Assembly: GCA_000611775.1 (NCBI GenBank)
Contig: KK106981.1
Span: 2,165,507 to 2,229,506 of the forward strand
DNA: 64,000 nucleotides
From: Umbilicaria muhlenbergii
Taxonomy: Eukaryota; Ascomycota; Lecanoromycetes; Umbilicariales; Umbilicariaceae
Reading direction: 5' to 3'
Shown here: positions 1 through 10,285 of the stretch, one piece after another
Layout of the letters: each line of letters starts with the position of its first letter
Position numbering within the stretch: position 1 is the stretch's first letter
Made by a program: the position numbers and the translations under genes
Notes under the pieces: model-generated
Database searches by the model: none
What the model was told of the DNA's origin: nothing
What the model saw: the letters and a program-made list of their open reading frames with translations, nothing else

Positions 1-2600
1 ACAAAGAGCTCAACAGTCACACTATGTGATAATGACTGAGTCTCATCAAGTGTACTCTGTGTCACATGCAAAGAGATCACCTGCTGAGCTCTAAATTAAT
101 GCAGGCTTTTTAACCCCGCATCAGAAATGTTGAGATTATGTCATTCAACTCAACAAGAACATTGTTTAAAAGGTTCATTACTCTTAAGAGAAGTCAAGTA
201 ATTAATTTTCTTGCACCCTCAAGAAGCTTCAGTAATTCAGCATCATGTTTACTGTCTTTTGCTGCTTGTCTATAAGTCTGTACTGCTCAAGGCAACTTGA
301 TCATGAGGTTAAGTTTAAGACCTTTATGTGTTGAGCTGACCTTCAAACAACTTCTTCAGTTTCAGTTGACAGCTCACTCATCAGCAGTGCATCATACATG
401 ATTCAACTTGTGAGGCAGATCAATTATGAACTGCAGAAGTCAATTAAATACTTTGTTTTAATGAGCAACAGCTCTGATTTTGCTGAGGTCACTGAGGACA
501 ACCTTCTCAAATTGAATTTCAATAAACTGAACTTGTGTTTGATCATGAACAATCTCACAAGTTACAGATCCTGTACTAACTATTAAAGCCTGCAGGTGCA
601 AAAAGCACAACAAATTTTTTAAAATCAACCTCTATCAAAAGAACCCTATCAGTGTGCATCATTAACAGGTCAACCTCATGTGACTGTTAAGAAATATTAA
701 TTTAACATCTCAACAAAAGGGCTCTGAAGTGGAGTCAAGTAACAAAGTAAAGAAATTGACAGAACAAGAGAAGCAGGAACTTTTATCTTCTGATATATAA
801 GATAAAACTTCATTTCTGAAGTTACACATTTCACTCTTACAAGCTCTTGAGGTACTTAATATTACAGACTTTAAGAAATCTTTCTGACTTGAATTAAAAA
901 ATGAATAAAGCACCTGCAAATCAGTCAGACATTGTGACTCTGAAGAAAGTTCTTCAATTTCTACTCCTCAAAGTCAGAACAAGTCTTGATATGAGCTGCC
1001 TTTTAAGCCTGCTATCTTTTGATTGAGTTAACACAGAACTGAACCTTGATCTTGAGTTTAAAAGTCTTTGAAAGGCTGAATTAATCAGCTCAAATATTGT
1101 CTTATTTTTGTGCAATTATCTTATTGATACGTCTTCTGATGTGAAAGTCAATCTTAAAAAGATTGAAGATTTAGTAATCTCTGCAATGCGTCACATCAAA
1201 TTGCACAATAAACAGCAACTCACAGAGCAAGTCAGACTTCATGAAATTATTAACAGAGTACTTGAGTTTAGCTGTACATTAAATTGAGTGTCTGTGTATA
1301 AAGGCAGCATTGTGCATGTGTTTAAGTCTGGCCCTGGTGAACTTCTCAATTGCTGTCAGTGCAAAAATGACTGCCTTCAACAAAATTGAAGCAATTGACA
1401 TACTGAGAAGTCTCATCATACTCAAAGCAAGAAGGTACTAGTGACACTGAAACTGTCAATGTGTAGTATTATCACTGATTGATTGTAATAAGTCAGTAAG
1501 GAGTTCATGTCATGAATGAATCAAAGTGAATGTAACAACTATGATCTTGACTATGATGATCATGACTTTGATTATGATCATGAACTCATGAAAGACCTCA
1601 CAGCTTGCAATAAGAAGTGCAGATATTACAGAAACTGTGATTATTAAGATGATTAATGAACACTCTTCAATGCTTCTCAAAGGTTGATGAAGTTTAATGT
1701 ATTTACTGAGGCATTATTCTGATCAAACTGAATGTTGAGAAGCTTGAAAGATTAAGCTTTCTTTGATTGTCTTTTCTCTGTCATTTAGATGATGTAAGAA
1801 TCAGGTCTGATAAAGGAAATCTATGTGTGATAAAAGATTCTTTTCACTCATAAAGATCAGCTGCAATTGTGTTAACACAATATGTCTAGATATAATTTAA
1901 AGCATTACAGAGATGCTTGAAGATAATCTGTCTCTTTTTATTCTTAAAATTTCAGCCTCAGGTGTTGTTCTTCTCTTTTTCATGATTTTATCTTTTTTTC
2001 TTAATTATTAACATTTCTTGCTTCTTGTACCTGTTTCCTGTCTTCAATACCTGCAACTTGCTTATAATGCTCCTCTTGTTGACGTCCTACCTCTTGTATG
2101 TTATTGTTAAATTTTTATAAATTATCTTTCAGTACTGTTCCTGTGTTCTGTGAATTTATATGGCTTTGCTCAATTCTATATGAATAGAGTAGTTATTGCC
2201 CTCAAGATTTATTGACGGGAGAGTTGACGCTCAGATTTTTGTCATCTTTAATTGATATGCCCTGATCTAATATGAAGAACAAGGCGGAATTCAACAGTTG
2301 AAGTAAGGTGAAGACTATAAACCTTTATATCATCACATTTCCTCTTCACTGTCTCTGATTCAGAGCTCATTCACTCAGCACCTTTTGTTTAAACAGCTGA
2401 TCCGCTCATCTGTCAGGTTCTCATTTGAACGTGTAAATGATATAATCAGGACTGTAGTGAAGAGCATTAAAAGTGTAGTGAAAAGGTACTCAAGCTTCAC
2501 AAAGTGAACCAGCAATCTGTGAGTGACACAGATAGAGCTGAAGCATGAGCTAGTAAACATTTTAAGTGACTAAGACTAAAACACTTAGCAAAGGAGGATA
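1..2600. other. AT-rich mutated DNA, family not recognised
   Basis: This stretch is AT-rich and almost free of CG, CC and GG, like the other mutated repeats in the window. Reading frames are short and broken; the longest on the plus strand is about 62 codons (398-586). Around 1,330-1,390 there is a cysteine-rich translated patch (CCQCKNDC), and around 1,540-1,650 an Asp/Tyr-rich patch followed by a few cysteines. These suggest a decayed coding repeat, but I cannot assign a family. No terminal repeat was recognised. Confidence 0.5.
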
Positions 2601-3273
2601 TGTCAACATTAAATGTGACATACATTAATAATTTGATAGGAGACTTTGCGCAGAAGTAGTTACAATGAAAGGACAATTATCTCTACAGGAGAGTATTGTG
2701 CTCAATAATAACATACATCAACACAGTTCACATTGCACCTATCATCAGACATTTGAGATATAACATTCATACACATGAGTGCTATCTCTCAATCACAAAT
2801 CTACCATACAACATCTGAAAGCTATGTCAAGAATATCATCAGTGCTCAAACAGATGCTGCAGTAAAACACCTGCAAATACACTTCATTCAATGCTCAAGT
2901 CTCCTCAGTGGATTAAGTTTAATACATGCAGAACTGTACTGAGGTTTAAACTCAGCAAATTCTTAAACAGATTAATGTAGCTGAAAAAAAAGAAAATATG
3001 TCAACTTTTTCTGCAACTCATTAATACAGGTCTCAGAAGAAGCTGACACAACTACAGCATTTTTATAAACATAATATAATGTAACTTTCATCAATATTAC
3101 AATTGTGATGTTTTAAGTTAAAGTCAGTAAATCACTACTTACATTCTTTACATAATGCTGAATAGATTATAACAAGCTATTATAACAATTTATGTTGTGA
3201 GAAAGACTGCAAAGTTTCATTGTTGTATTTATTTTACAGTTAACAGCTTGTATTTATGATGTCTGTAATTTAC

Positions 3274-3540
3274 TTAATCATTATAAATGCTCATGAACTT
3301 TTTTTCAAACTTCTTTTCAGACTTGTTCATAAACTCATTTACAGACTTCACTGTAGCAGCTTTCTTTTTCTTTATTTTTTCATTGTAAACACTATTGTTA
3401 TTCAGCACAAAGTTGATGACTAGTTTTTGAATAATGAAAAGGTCAGCTTCTTCAGTCTTAAAATTCTCAGACTTCACATTTTCAATAATAAAATTCAGAG
3501 AATTTTCAAAGTTAATGAAGTTTTCTGTCTCTGTTGTCAC
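3274..3540 (-). pseudogene. 88-codon Lys/Glu/Asn-rich frame, unrecognised
   Basis: This is the longest open frame in the left part of the AT-rich block. The translation starts MTTETENFINFENSLNF and ends in a lysine-rich amphipathic stretch (EKKFEKKF). Composition follows the local AT bias. I see no signal peptide, membrane segment or known motif. It could be a surviving exon of a mutated repeat gene or a chance frame; the absence of any related frame in the window gives no support for either view. Confidence 0.2.
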
Positions 3541-4984
3541 TGTTTTAATCTGTGACTCAGCAACAGTTAAGACTTCATTTTTTAAATTCTGCTGAACAAC
3601 ATCTGAATAAGCATAACTGAATATAAAAAATAAGTATTGTTATAATAGATTATTACAATACTGTGAAAGTCACTCACATATAATTGATGTTTACTACATG
3701 TTTTGAATTAAAAACTTGTCTGCAAAAGTTTTACATTGATTTCTGAAAATCTGAATTATCAGCATTGATAAAATTACATAATTCATTTATTTACATCTTC
3801 TGTTCATACTGTTTAACAGTGACAGTTAATTTTCAAAATGTATTTTTTTAATAATTATTTTAATCTGCTGAAAACTCATCATCTGCATTTTATATAACTG
3901 TCAGTGCATGATTATTATAATAAAGTGTTACAATTTTACAGTCAAGACTTTTAAATCATCATCATCTTTTATTACAATTTTAAGTTCAGATCTGCAAAGT
4001 TTTTGTAAAACAGTTAAAGCAGTTATTCATTTCTGCTTTTTTTGAAGCTCTGTTTAATACACAGCATAATGCAAAGCTGTTTTCACTTATGTTTTTAAAA
4101 ATTTCACTATTGATCAGCATGATTAGTTTGTGATAATGTGCAAGAATCAGAGTTGAGATTACATATCACTCTTTTCAAAGTTAAACTGCAAAATTAGAAC
4201 ATCATTGCACACTGTATTTAACATCATTTTTTGAAGCTCTTTGTCTGTCAATTTGTATTGATCAGTCAGTTTGTACTTTGCACAAACTTAAAAAACAGCA
4301 GCATAATTGCATTTTTTAACTCAATGAAAAACAGCTGCTTTTGAATTTCACATTTAATCATGCTGATGCTGCCTTGCATCTATAATTTTTTAAGTAATTG
4401 TTGAATAAAAGTCTGCAGATTTTTTAAACAAAAAAGTGCTGAGATTTTTGAGTGATGCATTAACTGAATAATTATTTGTCTTTATTTTTGCTTTTATCTG
4501 CACATCTGCTGCAATAGTTATAACTTTCTTCTTTTCAATCATTATAACAGGTTTTGTGAACATATTCTGTGATTTCAATACTATAAGATCATTCAGTTAA
4601 AGCTTGTTATAATAAAGCATTATAATAGATTGTTAGAATACATACTGACTGAAGAAACAATGAAATTAATATTTAACTTTGTGTGCTTCAATTTTACACA
4701 CTTTTTAAAAGTATGCTGTGATGTGAGTGACTCTGTTATAACTGATGAACTGACTTCTACAAAAATTACATTGTTTGAATGATTTCACTTTACAGCTGAT
4801 GCAGTCTGAGCAAAATTTAAATTAACTGACAGTGCAGATTTATTTAACACTGAAGTTAATTATTGAATTGTTGTAATTCTTGTTATAATATTAAATCAAA
4901 AACTTATCATAAAGATCACTTGCAGATGTCATGTTTTGCAATGATGTAAACATAAGATTTTTAAAATCAAATATGCTCTGTAAC

Positions 4985-5745
4985 TGTATGAACTTATTCT
5001 GTAAATTGACAGAATTTACAGTAAACAGTTCACTCTCTATACATAAAAGTTAACAATGAGATTATTATAAAAAAATATTACAATAAGAAATGAGATGTGT
5101 GATAGAAAAAACTGCTGATTTTTTCATACTGACATTCACAAACATACTGTTAAAGATCTGAGAGTAGACACTGAATGATCAATAAATAATGAAGTACTAG
5201 CAGCACTAACAGTAAAAATGTGCTTATGAAATAATGTAAATGTCTGTGTCATATCAGTAATTAGTAAGCTTGTATGTTTAAGATTAAATTTACTTTGTGA
5301 TGTAAGATTTCTGATTAACTGTTCACTTCTGCTTGACTGTTTTTTAAACTTAAGCAGTGAGGTCTGCAAATTAGCAGAATACACAAATTGATCACTTTCT
5401 GTATAAAAAAATTAGCAATGTGATTGTTATAATGAAATGTTACAATAATTTATGAAGTGTGTTACAGAAAAAAACTACAGATTTTGTATTGATTGATCTT
5501 CAAAAATAGAGACTGAGTTATTGATGAAGTGCAAAAAGTTAACAGCACTAAAAATAGCAATACTCTTATTATGTGATGTTAATGTATGTGTCATGTTGAT
5601 AGCTTGTTCTTTTCAAACTTTTAAAGATGAATTTTAAGAAAGAAATATTGTGAAAGATTGCAATATTGCAATGTTGTAATAACAGAACAGTGTTGTCTAA
5701 ATTTATCTTAAATTTAAAACACACAACAATAGAAGATGCACTTAC
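4985..5745. repeat. Decayed tandem duplication, unit about 362 bp
   Basis: The segment around 5,030-5,250 is repeated around 5,390-5,610. In both, a short AT palindrome (5,061 and 5,423) is followed by a similar run through GAAAAAACT, then similar blocks near 5,160-5,250 and 5,505-5,600 (for example TGTGTCAT in each). The spacing between matched landmarks is about 362 bp. Minus-strand frames inside the two units translate to alignable peptides, so the duplication may have been coding. Divergence is high. Confidence 0.5.
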
Positions 5746-6309
5746 AAACAATAATAAACAACACTGACATCATCATTTCTTCTCTCACATTTCTTCTGTT
5801 CAACTTTTTTTGAATCAGAATTTTATCAGATATCAATTCAACTTCTTTTGAATCAAAACTTTACAAGATATCAATTTTCTGATGTGAGTGCTACAATCTT
5901 ATTATAACAATCAATTTTAACAATATAGATGGTGCAATTCAAAAAAATAGCAATGAAAACTCTGAGAAAAACTGCAATCAGAACTATCATAAAAGTCAAA
6001 GCTGATTACTGAATCTGCACAAAAGACAAATGCTGTTAAGAAGAAAACTGTCAATGTCACTGTTTCAGTTCTTTTAATTTCTTCATCAGTCTCTTCAGTC
6101 TCTTTCTGCACTATTAATTATCAGAATGCTTTAGTTCACTACTGCACAGTCATGCTTACATGAAGCACATACAATCAAGTGTGTCAGACAAATGAGACAG
6201 CAAATACTTTGTCAATGCTGATCAAGCTTAAAAAGTCAGTTAAGTCAGATAGTAAGTCACTTCTGTATATTCATCATATATTTTAATGATTCATTTTAAC
6301 AATCTCACA

Positions 6310-6641
6310 GCAAAAGTTCTCTGAAAGATTAAATGCTATCAAAAGTCAATGAACTTATTTCAAAGATATCTTTTCAACATCTTGTAAAAAAAGTAATGCA
6401 GAAGCTTGTGTCTTTTAATAAAAATGACTTTTGCATTCAGTCAGTTGCTCTTAAAACTTTACAAAAAGCTGTTAAAAGATATTTAATGTTCTTCTTTAAA
6501 AGTGAAAACTTTGATCTTGAGTTTGCAGCTGCAAACTAATTTAGTATTTTCTTAAACACAAATCTGACTGTCATACACATTAAGTGTGTTACAATTCAGA
6601 AGAAGAACATAAAGTTGATAAAGCATTACATGACAGAATGA
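6310..6641 (+). pseudogene. Histone H3-like (possibly CenH3-like) histone-fold relic
   Basis: The plus strand translates to a recognisable histone H3 core. At 6,310-6,350 one frame reads an alpha-N match with YQKS (H3: IRRYQKST). From about 6,346 the next frame reads ELISKISFQHLVKK (H3: ELLIRKLPFQRLVRE), then CIQSVALKTLQKAVKRYL (H3 alpha-2), and near 6,560-6,625 TNLTVIHIKCVTI (H3: TNLCAIHAKRVTI) followed by KKNIKL. Loop 1 is about four residues longer than in canonical H3, a trait of centromeric H3. About 18 residues with a stop separate alpha-2 from TNL; a CTAAT...TTTAG near 6,520-6,545 could be a relic intron end, though the donor is weak. One frame change near 6,345 and in-frame stops make it a pseudogene. 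It is a host-type gene in mutated repeat DNA. Family is fairly sure; the CenH3 reading is only suggestive. Confidence 0.75.
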
Positions 6642-7300
6642 AATATTCTTGTTGTTTTTTAATTTTAAAGTTATTTGATAAGTAGTTGTAATAATTTCTA
6701 AAACAATCATTATAATGAAGTGTTATAATCAACAATCAAACATGAATAATTATGTGTGATTCAAATGCTAGTTTATGTTTATAAAGATTAAATATTTTCA
6801 GTGTCACTGTGACATATAAGTGACACTGAGATTACAGAGAAGTTCTGTTCTGTTTTATTCATTAAAACTGAAACTGACTTGAAACAATGTCACAGAGACA
6901 GAATGAAATAGTTATAAAACAGAAACTGAACTTTTAGTTTTGTTCTGTCTCAACAGTTACTGTATTCAGTACAGAAGAAGTTCTTTATCAATAATTTTAA
7001 AACAGCAACAGACTCAGAAGACTTTAAAGAAAATAGACAAAAGTAGCAACATTGCAGACAACACTTTTTTAAAGAAAGAAATAATGTTAAAAGCATGACA
7101 GCATTTAAGCATTTAAATATTAATTATTGATTTAAATATTAAATGTCTGATTAAGCTTAGTGCAGCTTAGCAGATGTTTTTAACATTAACATTTAATTAA
7201 ACTTAATACAGCTGAGACTTTGTCTCTTGCATATATGTGTTCAGACTGTCACATATTTGCTTCTTTAAAATTAATCTCTTGATTACTATATCTGTATGAT

Positions 7301-7519
7301 GTGCTCTGCATAATTCTGATAAAAACTAATTGTCATAACACAAAAAATGTAAGTACAAGTGAATCAACTAAAAAATCTACATTAAGAACTACAGAAAATA
7401 TTAAGTTTATTTTTAAAAAATCAGCAGTATATCACAATAAAAAAAGAAATAAAAAATCTACTCTTAAAAAAAAGATAAAGTATATTTTTTGCAACAAAAC
7501 ATTAAGATCAAATGATTAA
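7301..7519 (+). other. 72-codon lysine-rich open frame
   Basis: The translation is strongly basic (STKKSTLRTT, NKKRNKKSTLKKK-like segments), which resembles DNA-binding or histone-tail composition. Poly-A-rich DNA will produce such frames by chance. It lies about 0.7 kb after the H3-like relic on the same strand but does not align with an H3 tail in any convincing way. I report it as a composition-driven frame of unknown meaning. Confidence 0.2.
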
Positions 7520-7849
7520 GCAACAAACTGAATTACATGAAGTAAAAACTTTTTAAAATTGCTAAAATTAAAAAAAGTGTCAACTATAAACTTGAACATT
7601 CAACAACAATGTAAATACATTCAGTATTTCATATATTTTTACTCAAATCAGCAGACTCAGAAACACTGCTGCAAAACAATTCATCAGAAATTGACTCAGA
7701 AAGTCAAGATGTGAAATTTAAAATAAAATAAATACTAAATCAACAAAAAGTAAATAATCAACCTCACTATCTAATTAAATGAAAGAAATACAAGCTGTCA
7801 GATAACACATAAAAACTGAAGAAAAATCTCACTCATTGTGTGACAAAAC

Positions 7850-8190
7850 TATGTCAGTTCTGTCAGTAAAACCTGCAGTAAATCAGTCAGCAGACAAAAA
7901 GTCAAAATCTGTTAAGTCAGAAACTGAACTTTTGAAAAAGTTTCTGAAAAGTGTTGTAGTTTGAGCTGCAAGTTTTGACTGTTTTTACTTATTCATTTTT
8001 AATTTCTCAATATTTTGAAGCTCAGTATTAATGAGCTCTGTCTGTCACTTTTTGAAAAAAGTGATTTGCTTGTGAAGTCTTTTCTTCTTCACATGCAGTT
8101 TTGCTTTTACTTTTTATTTTTTAGCAGAAACTTCTTTCTTCTTTTTTTTCAATTGAAGAAGTGTCTTTTTAACTTAGTTCAGCTCAGCTG
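7850..8190 (-). pseudogene. Decayed coiled-coil, lysine-rich coding stretch
   Basis: Read on the minus strand this stretch gives a long heptad-like basic segment (for example TLLQLKKKKKEVSAKK and then TELINTELQNIEKLKM) interrupted by TGA codons at positions that look like former tryptophans. A basic coiled coil is common near the C terminus of several fungal transposases, but I do not see a catalytic domain beside it, so the family stays open. Confidence 0.3.
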
Positions 8191-8445
8191 AAGAAATTGC
8201 AAAATTGCAAAAAATATTTAAATGAATGTAAGCACTGCAGCAATTAAATTTTAAAAACATCAGACACTTTCTATCACTGATAACACAACAGTAACACAGT
8301 CACATAATGAGTGTCTTAAATTTAATAATGCAATCAGTCAAGTAAGCACAATGAATTAAGACTTAAAAACTCTTTTTAACACTGAACAAAAACATGAAGT
8401 AAAGATTAAATTTTCAAAAACAAAAAATCTTGAAGAAAAAGCTAG

Positions 8446-8797
8446 TGTTATACTTATATAAGAGTGTGACCCTTGAGTGTGTGCAGACAGTGTACATAAA
8501 ATACTGATTAAGGCAAGCAAAATAAATGAAAATTCAATTACCTCACTTATTTTAATCACTATAAGTGATTGAACTGATTAAGATGAGTGAGAACTTGATT
8601 AAAATGATTATCTCACTTGCATGAGTCTTTTAAAGTTTATATAATCACAGGTAAATCTATAGTTAGAAGCTTGTGCTTAACTTATGTATTGAATGCAAGT
8701 CTAGTCTTTTAAGCTCTAAAAGAACTACTTCATATGTAATATCAAGTTATTTTATTAATTGTCACAACTTTTTGTCACTACAACACCATCTGTTACA
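8446..8797 (+). repeat. LTR related to element E (Ty3/Gypsy-like fossil)
   Basis: The segment begins TGTTATACTT and ends CATCTGTTACA. Its right half matches the right half of the element E LTR at 58,820-59,007 (shared landmarks TATATAATCACAGGTA, TAGTTAGAAG/TAATTAGAAG, TTTTTGTCACTA/TTTCTGTCACTA, ACCATCTGTTACA/ATCACCTGTTATA), and the left half matches more loosely. Directly before it is a purine-rich tract (GAAGAAAAAGCTAG) that resembles a polypurine tract, so this may be the 3' LTR of an element lying to its left. No matching target duplication was found. Confidence 0.65.
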
Positions 8798-8859
8798 TGT
8801 TGTAGCAGGCTCACTAGTTGAACAGACTTATTGAAGAGATCAACTCTGACAACATCATT

Positions 8860-8976
8860 AAAGCAAACTCACTATTGAACAGTCATTTAAATGCTATTAA
8901 AGCAGGCTCACTGTTGAACAGTCATTTAAATGTCATTAAAGCAGACTTACTAAAGGTGTCAAACAGACTCACTGAA
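8860..8976. repeat. 39-bp tandem repeat, about three units
   Basis: Units begin with AAAGCARRCTCACT at 8,860, 8,899 and 8,938. The first two are nearly identical through GAACAGTCATTTAAATG; the third is partial and diverged. The differences are all transitions where I can align them. Confidence 0.8.
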
Positions 8977-9000
8977 GAGGTTGACTTTAAATGATGATGC

Positions 9001-9240
9001 AGGTTATTTAAACTCAACTGTTTTACAAGCTTTCAGTAGTTCTGTATGACTTAGACTTGCTGACGCATCTTCATATAACTTAAAAGATGTTGAGGCACAG
9101 GTTATTTAAACTTGACTGATTCATGAGCTTTCAGTTTTCTGTATGACTTGAGTAAACTGACACACTTCTGTATGACTTAAGAGGTGTGTTTTTGTAGCAG
9201 GTTATTTCAGTTCAACTGCTTCACAAATGTAATGAGTGTG
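9001..9240. repeat. About 98-bp tandem repeat, two and a half units
   Basis: AGGTTATTTAAACT at 9,001 recurs at 9,099 (AGGTTATTTAAACT) and 9,199 (AGGTTATTTCAGTT). Each unit continues with a match around GCTTTCAGT and TTCTGTATGACTT. The array lies between the LTR and the gene island. Confidence 0.75.
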
Positions 9241-9540
9241 ACAATTGAAGTAATGTTAGAATTATGCAAAACAAGTCATGCAGATATGATGACAAAAGAC
9301 TTCAATTGTAAGAAGTCATGAAGGTGACAATGATAAAACTATCTATGAGATCACACCTCAGCTGACTGCACTAGGCTTAATCAGACACTAGTGAGTGCCA
9401 CTGATATTGTCATGCTTCTAACACAATTCACACAGTGAGCACATTTTTTGCAGTCAAATCTTTTTGTATCAGTGTCATTAATTGACGTTGATGTTTTTGA
9501 TATTTACAGTGAAGCCACACAGGCTTTCATTTAGGGCTAA
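9241..9540. other. Transition zone, no gene seen
   Basis: This 300-bp stretch runs from the mutated AT-rich block to the island. Base composition changes gradually and CG begins to reappear. I see no open frame of note, no terminal repeat and no RNA gene. Confidence 0.5.
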
Positions 9541-9636
9541 TCTACTTTTTAACCCTTGTCCAGAGCTCTCTGTCACCTCAATCAGCCTGTCTACCTCATA
9601 TTATCCTACCTCAGCCCAGGGGTCTACCTAAATCAT

Positions 9637-9676
9637 CCTACCCTATCCCAGACCCTTGGGGTAGGGTAGGGTAGGG
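9637..9676. repeat. GGGTA hairpin and G-quadruplex motif
   Basis: CCTACCCTATCCCA (9,637-9,650) and TGGGGTAGGGTAGG (9,657-9,670) form a 14-bp inverted repeat with one mismatch and a 6-base loop. The run GGGG-TA-GGG-TA-GGG-TA-GGG at 9,658-9,676 fits the canonical four-tract G-quadruplex pattern. It lies right at the left edge of the gene island, about 50 bp before the splice acceptor of the first exon. Confidence 0.85.
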
Positions 9677-9724
9677 TATTCGGAACACTGATTGGACGTC
9701 TCATTGTCCTCACATGTGTTGCAG

Positions 9725-9982
9725 ATTGCTGAAGGCTTCTATTCATACTTTTTCCTTGATATCAATAAGGGTAGTGGCCGTGTTACTGGATATTGTTTTG
9801 GAATCTTGATCGCTAGTTGCGTGATCTTTGGCATCGTTTGGGCTGTCATATGGCTTAGGAATTCTGCGACACAGAAGGTGGGGCTGGAAGGAAAGTTTGC
9901 TGGTCAGCGGCGGAGAGTGGACGGGCCGGATGCGAGGGAAGAAGACGTAGAGGTGGTACAGTTGCAAGAAGAGTCTAAGTAG
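9725..9982 (+). CDS. Last exon of a membrane protein, 5' part absent
   Basis: A splice acceptor (TTGCAG, ending 9,724) is followed by an open exon to TAG at 9,980-9,982. There is no ATG at the start of the frame, so this is a 3' exon. It encodes about 85 residues: a short lumenal or extracellular part, one hydrophobic helix (around GYCFGILIASCVIFGIVWAV, then IWLR), and a charged tail rich in Arg then Glu, typical of a cytosolic C terminus after a single-pass helix. I do not recognise the family. Upstream exons should lie to the left, but the sequence there turns into transition and mutated repeat DNA within 200 bp, so the gene seems cut off at the island edge. Expression is unlikely unless an upstream exon is hidden in 9,540-9,690. 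Confidence 0.55.
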   Translation: MAEGFYSYFFLDINKGSGRVTGYCFGILIASCVIFGIVWAVIWLRNSATQKVGLEGKFAGQRRRVDGPDAREEDVEVVQLQEESK

Positions 9983-10285
9983 GTCAAGTGCTATTTGAGA
10001 GAGAATTTATCATGTCTATTGGATTTTGGGTTCCTCAAATGCCCAGCCACTGTTACGGGACAACAGAAGAGTTAGCCGGCAACAGAAGCCGGTTGTATCA
10101 TTGAAGCATCGACCTTGCCAAAAAGTATCAGATGTCGAATGCGAAACGAAAAAGCTGAGGATGTACGCTTTTTGCTATATTACACCCTCGAAGTTGAAAA
10201 ATTTCGGATGAATACTGCAGAGGGGACAAAGGCAATGATGTCAATTTTGACATTACTCTGCAAAATCACTTCAATTCTGTTCGTC
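9983..10285. other. Intergenic, converging 3' ends
   Basis: This stretch separates the plus-strand last exon from the minus-strand methyltransferase, so it is a tail-to-tail spacer. I see no further gene or convincing terminator. Confidence 0.5.

Larger units (their letters stand above)
2601..6300. other. AT-rich decayed region with small lysine-rich frames
   Basis: More than 3.6 kb with no recognisable gene. Minus-strand frames of 60-88 codons (3,274-3,540; 4,390-4,578; 5,136-5,384; 5,569-5,751) are Lys/Asn/Ser-rich and match no domain I know. Two of them, 5,136-5,384 and 5,569-5,751, look like diverged copies of each other (see the duplication entry). The region is threaded with a short palindromic motif. 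It is probably one or more mutated mobile elements or a decayed gene; I do not name a function. Confidence 0.4.
3635..6729. repeat. Dispersed 24-bp AT-rich palindrome family (six clear copies)
   Basis: A short imperfect palindrome, roughly ATTRTTATAATRAAGTG followed by TTACAAT, recurs at 3,635-3,660, 3,911-3,935, 4,604-4,626, 5,061-5,084, 5,423-5,446 and 6,706-6,729. The arms are ATTGTTA/TTACAAT-like with a short loop. Looser copies, some inverted, lie near 3,165-3,190 and 5,894-5,910. The copies are confined to about 3.1-6.7 kb. They may be hairpins of small dispersed repeats or parts of introns of a decayed gene. Confidence 0.5.

Noticed and set aside
7301-7519. N-terminal tail of the H3-like gene
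   Set aside because: Lysine-rich but lies downstream of the H3 core, and the ARTKQTARKS-type pattern is absent.
8799-9240. A second LTR starting TGTTGTAGCAGG
   Set aside because: It begins LTR-like, but the stretch resolves into 39-bp and ~98-bp tandem repeats and has no partner in the window.
9658-9676. Telomere
   Set aside because: Only four GGGTA units occur, the unit is not TTAGGG, and they form one arm of a hairpin with sequence continuing on both sides.
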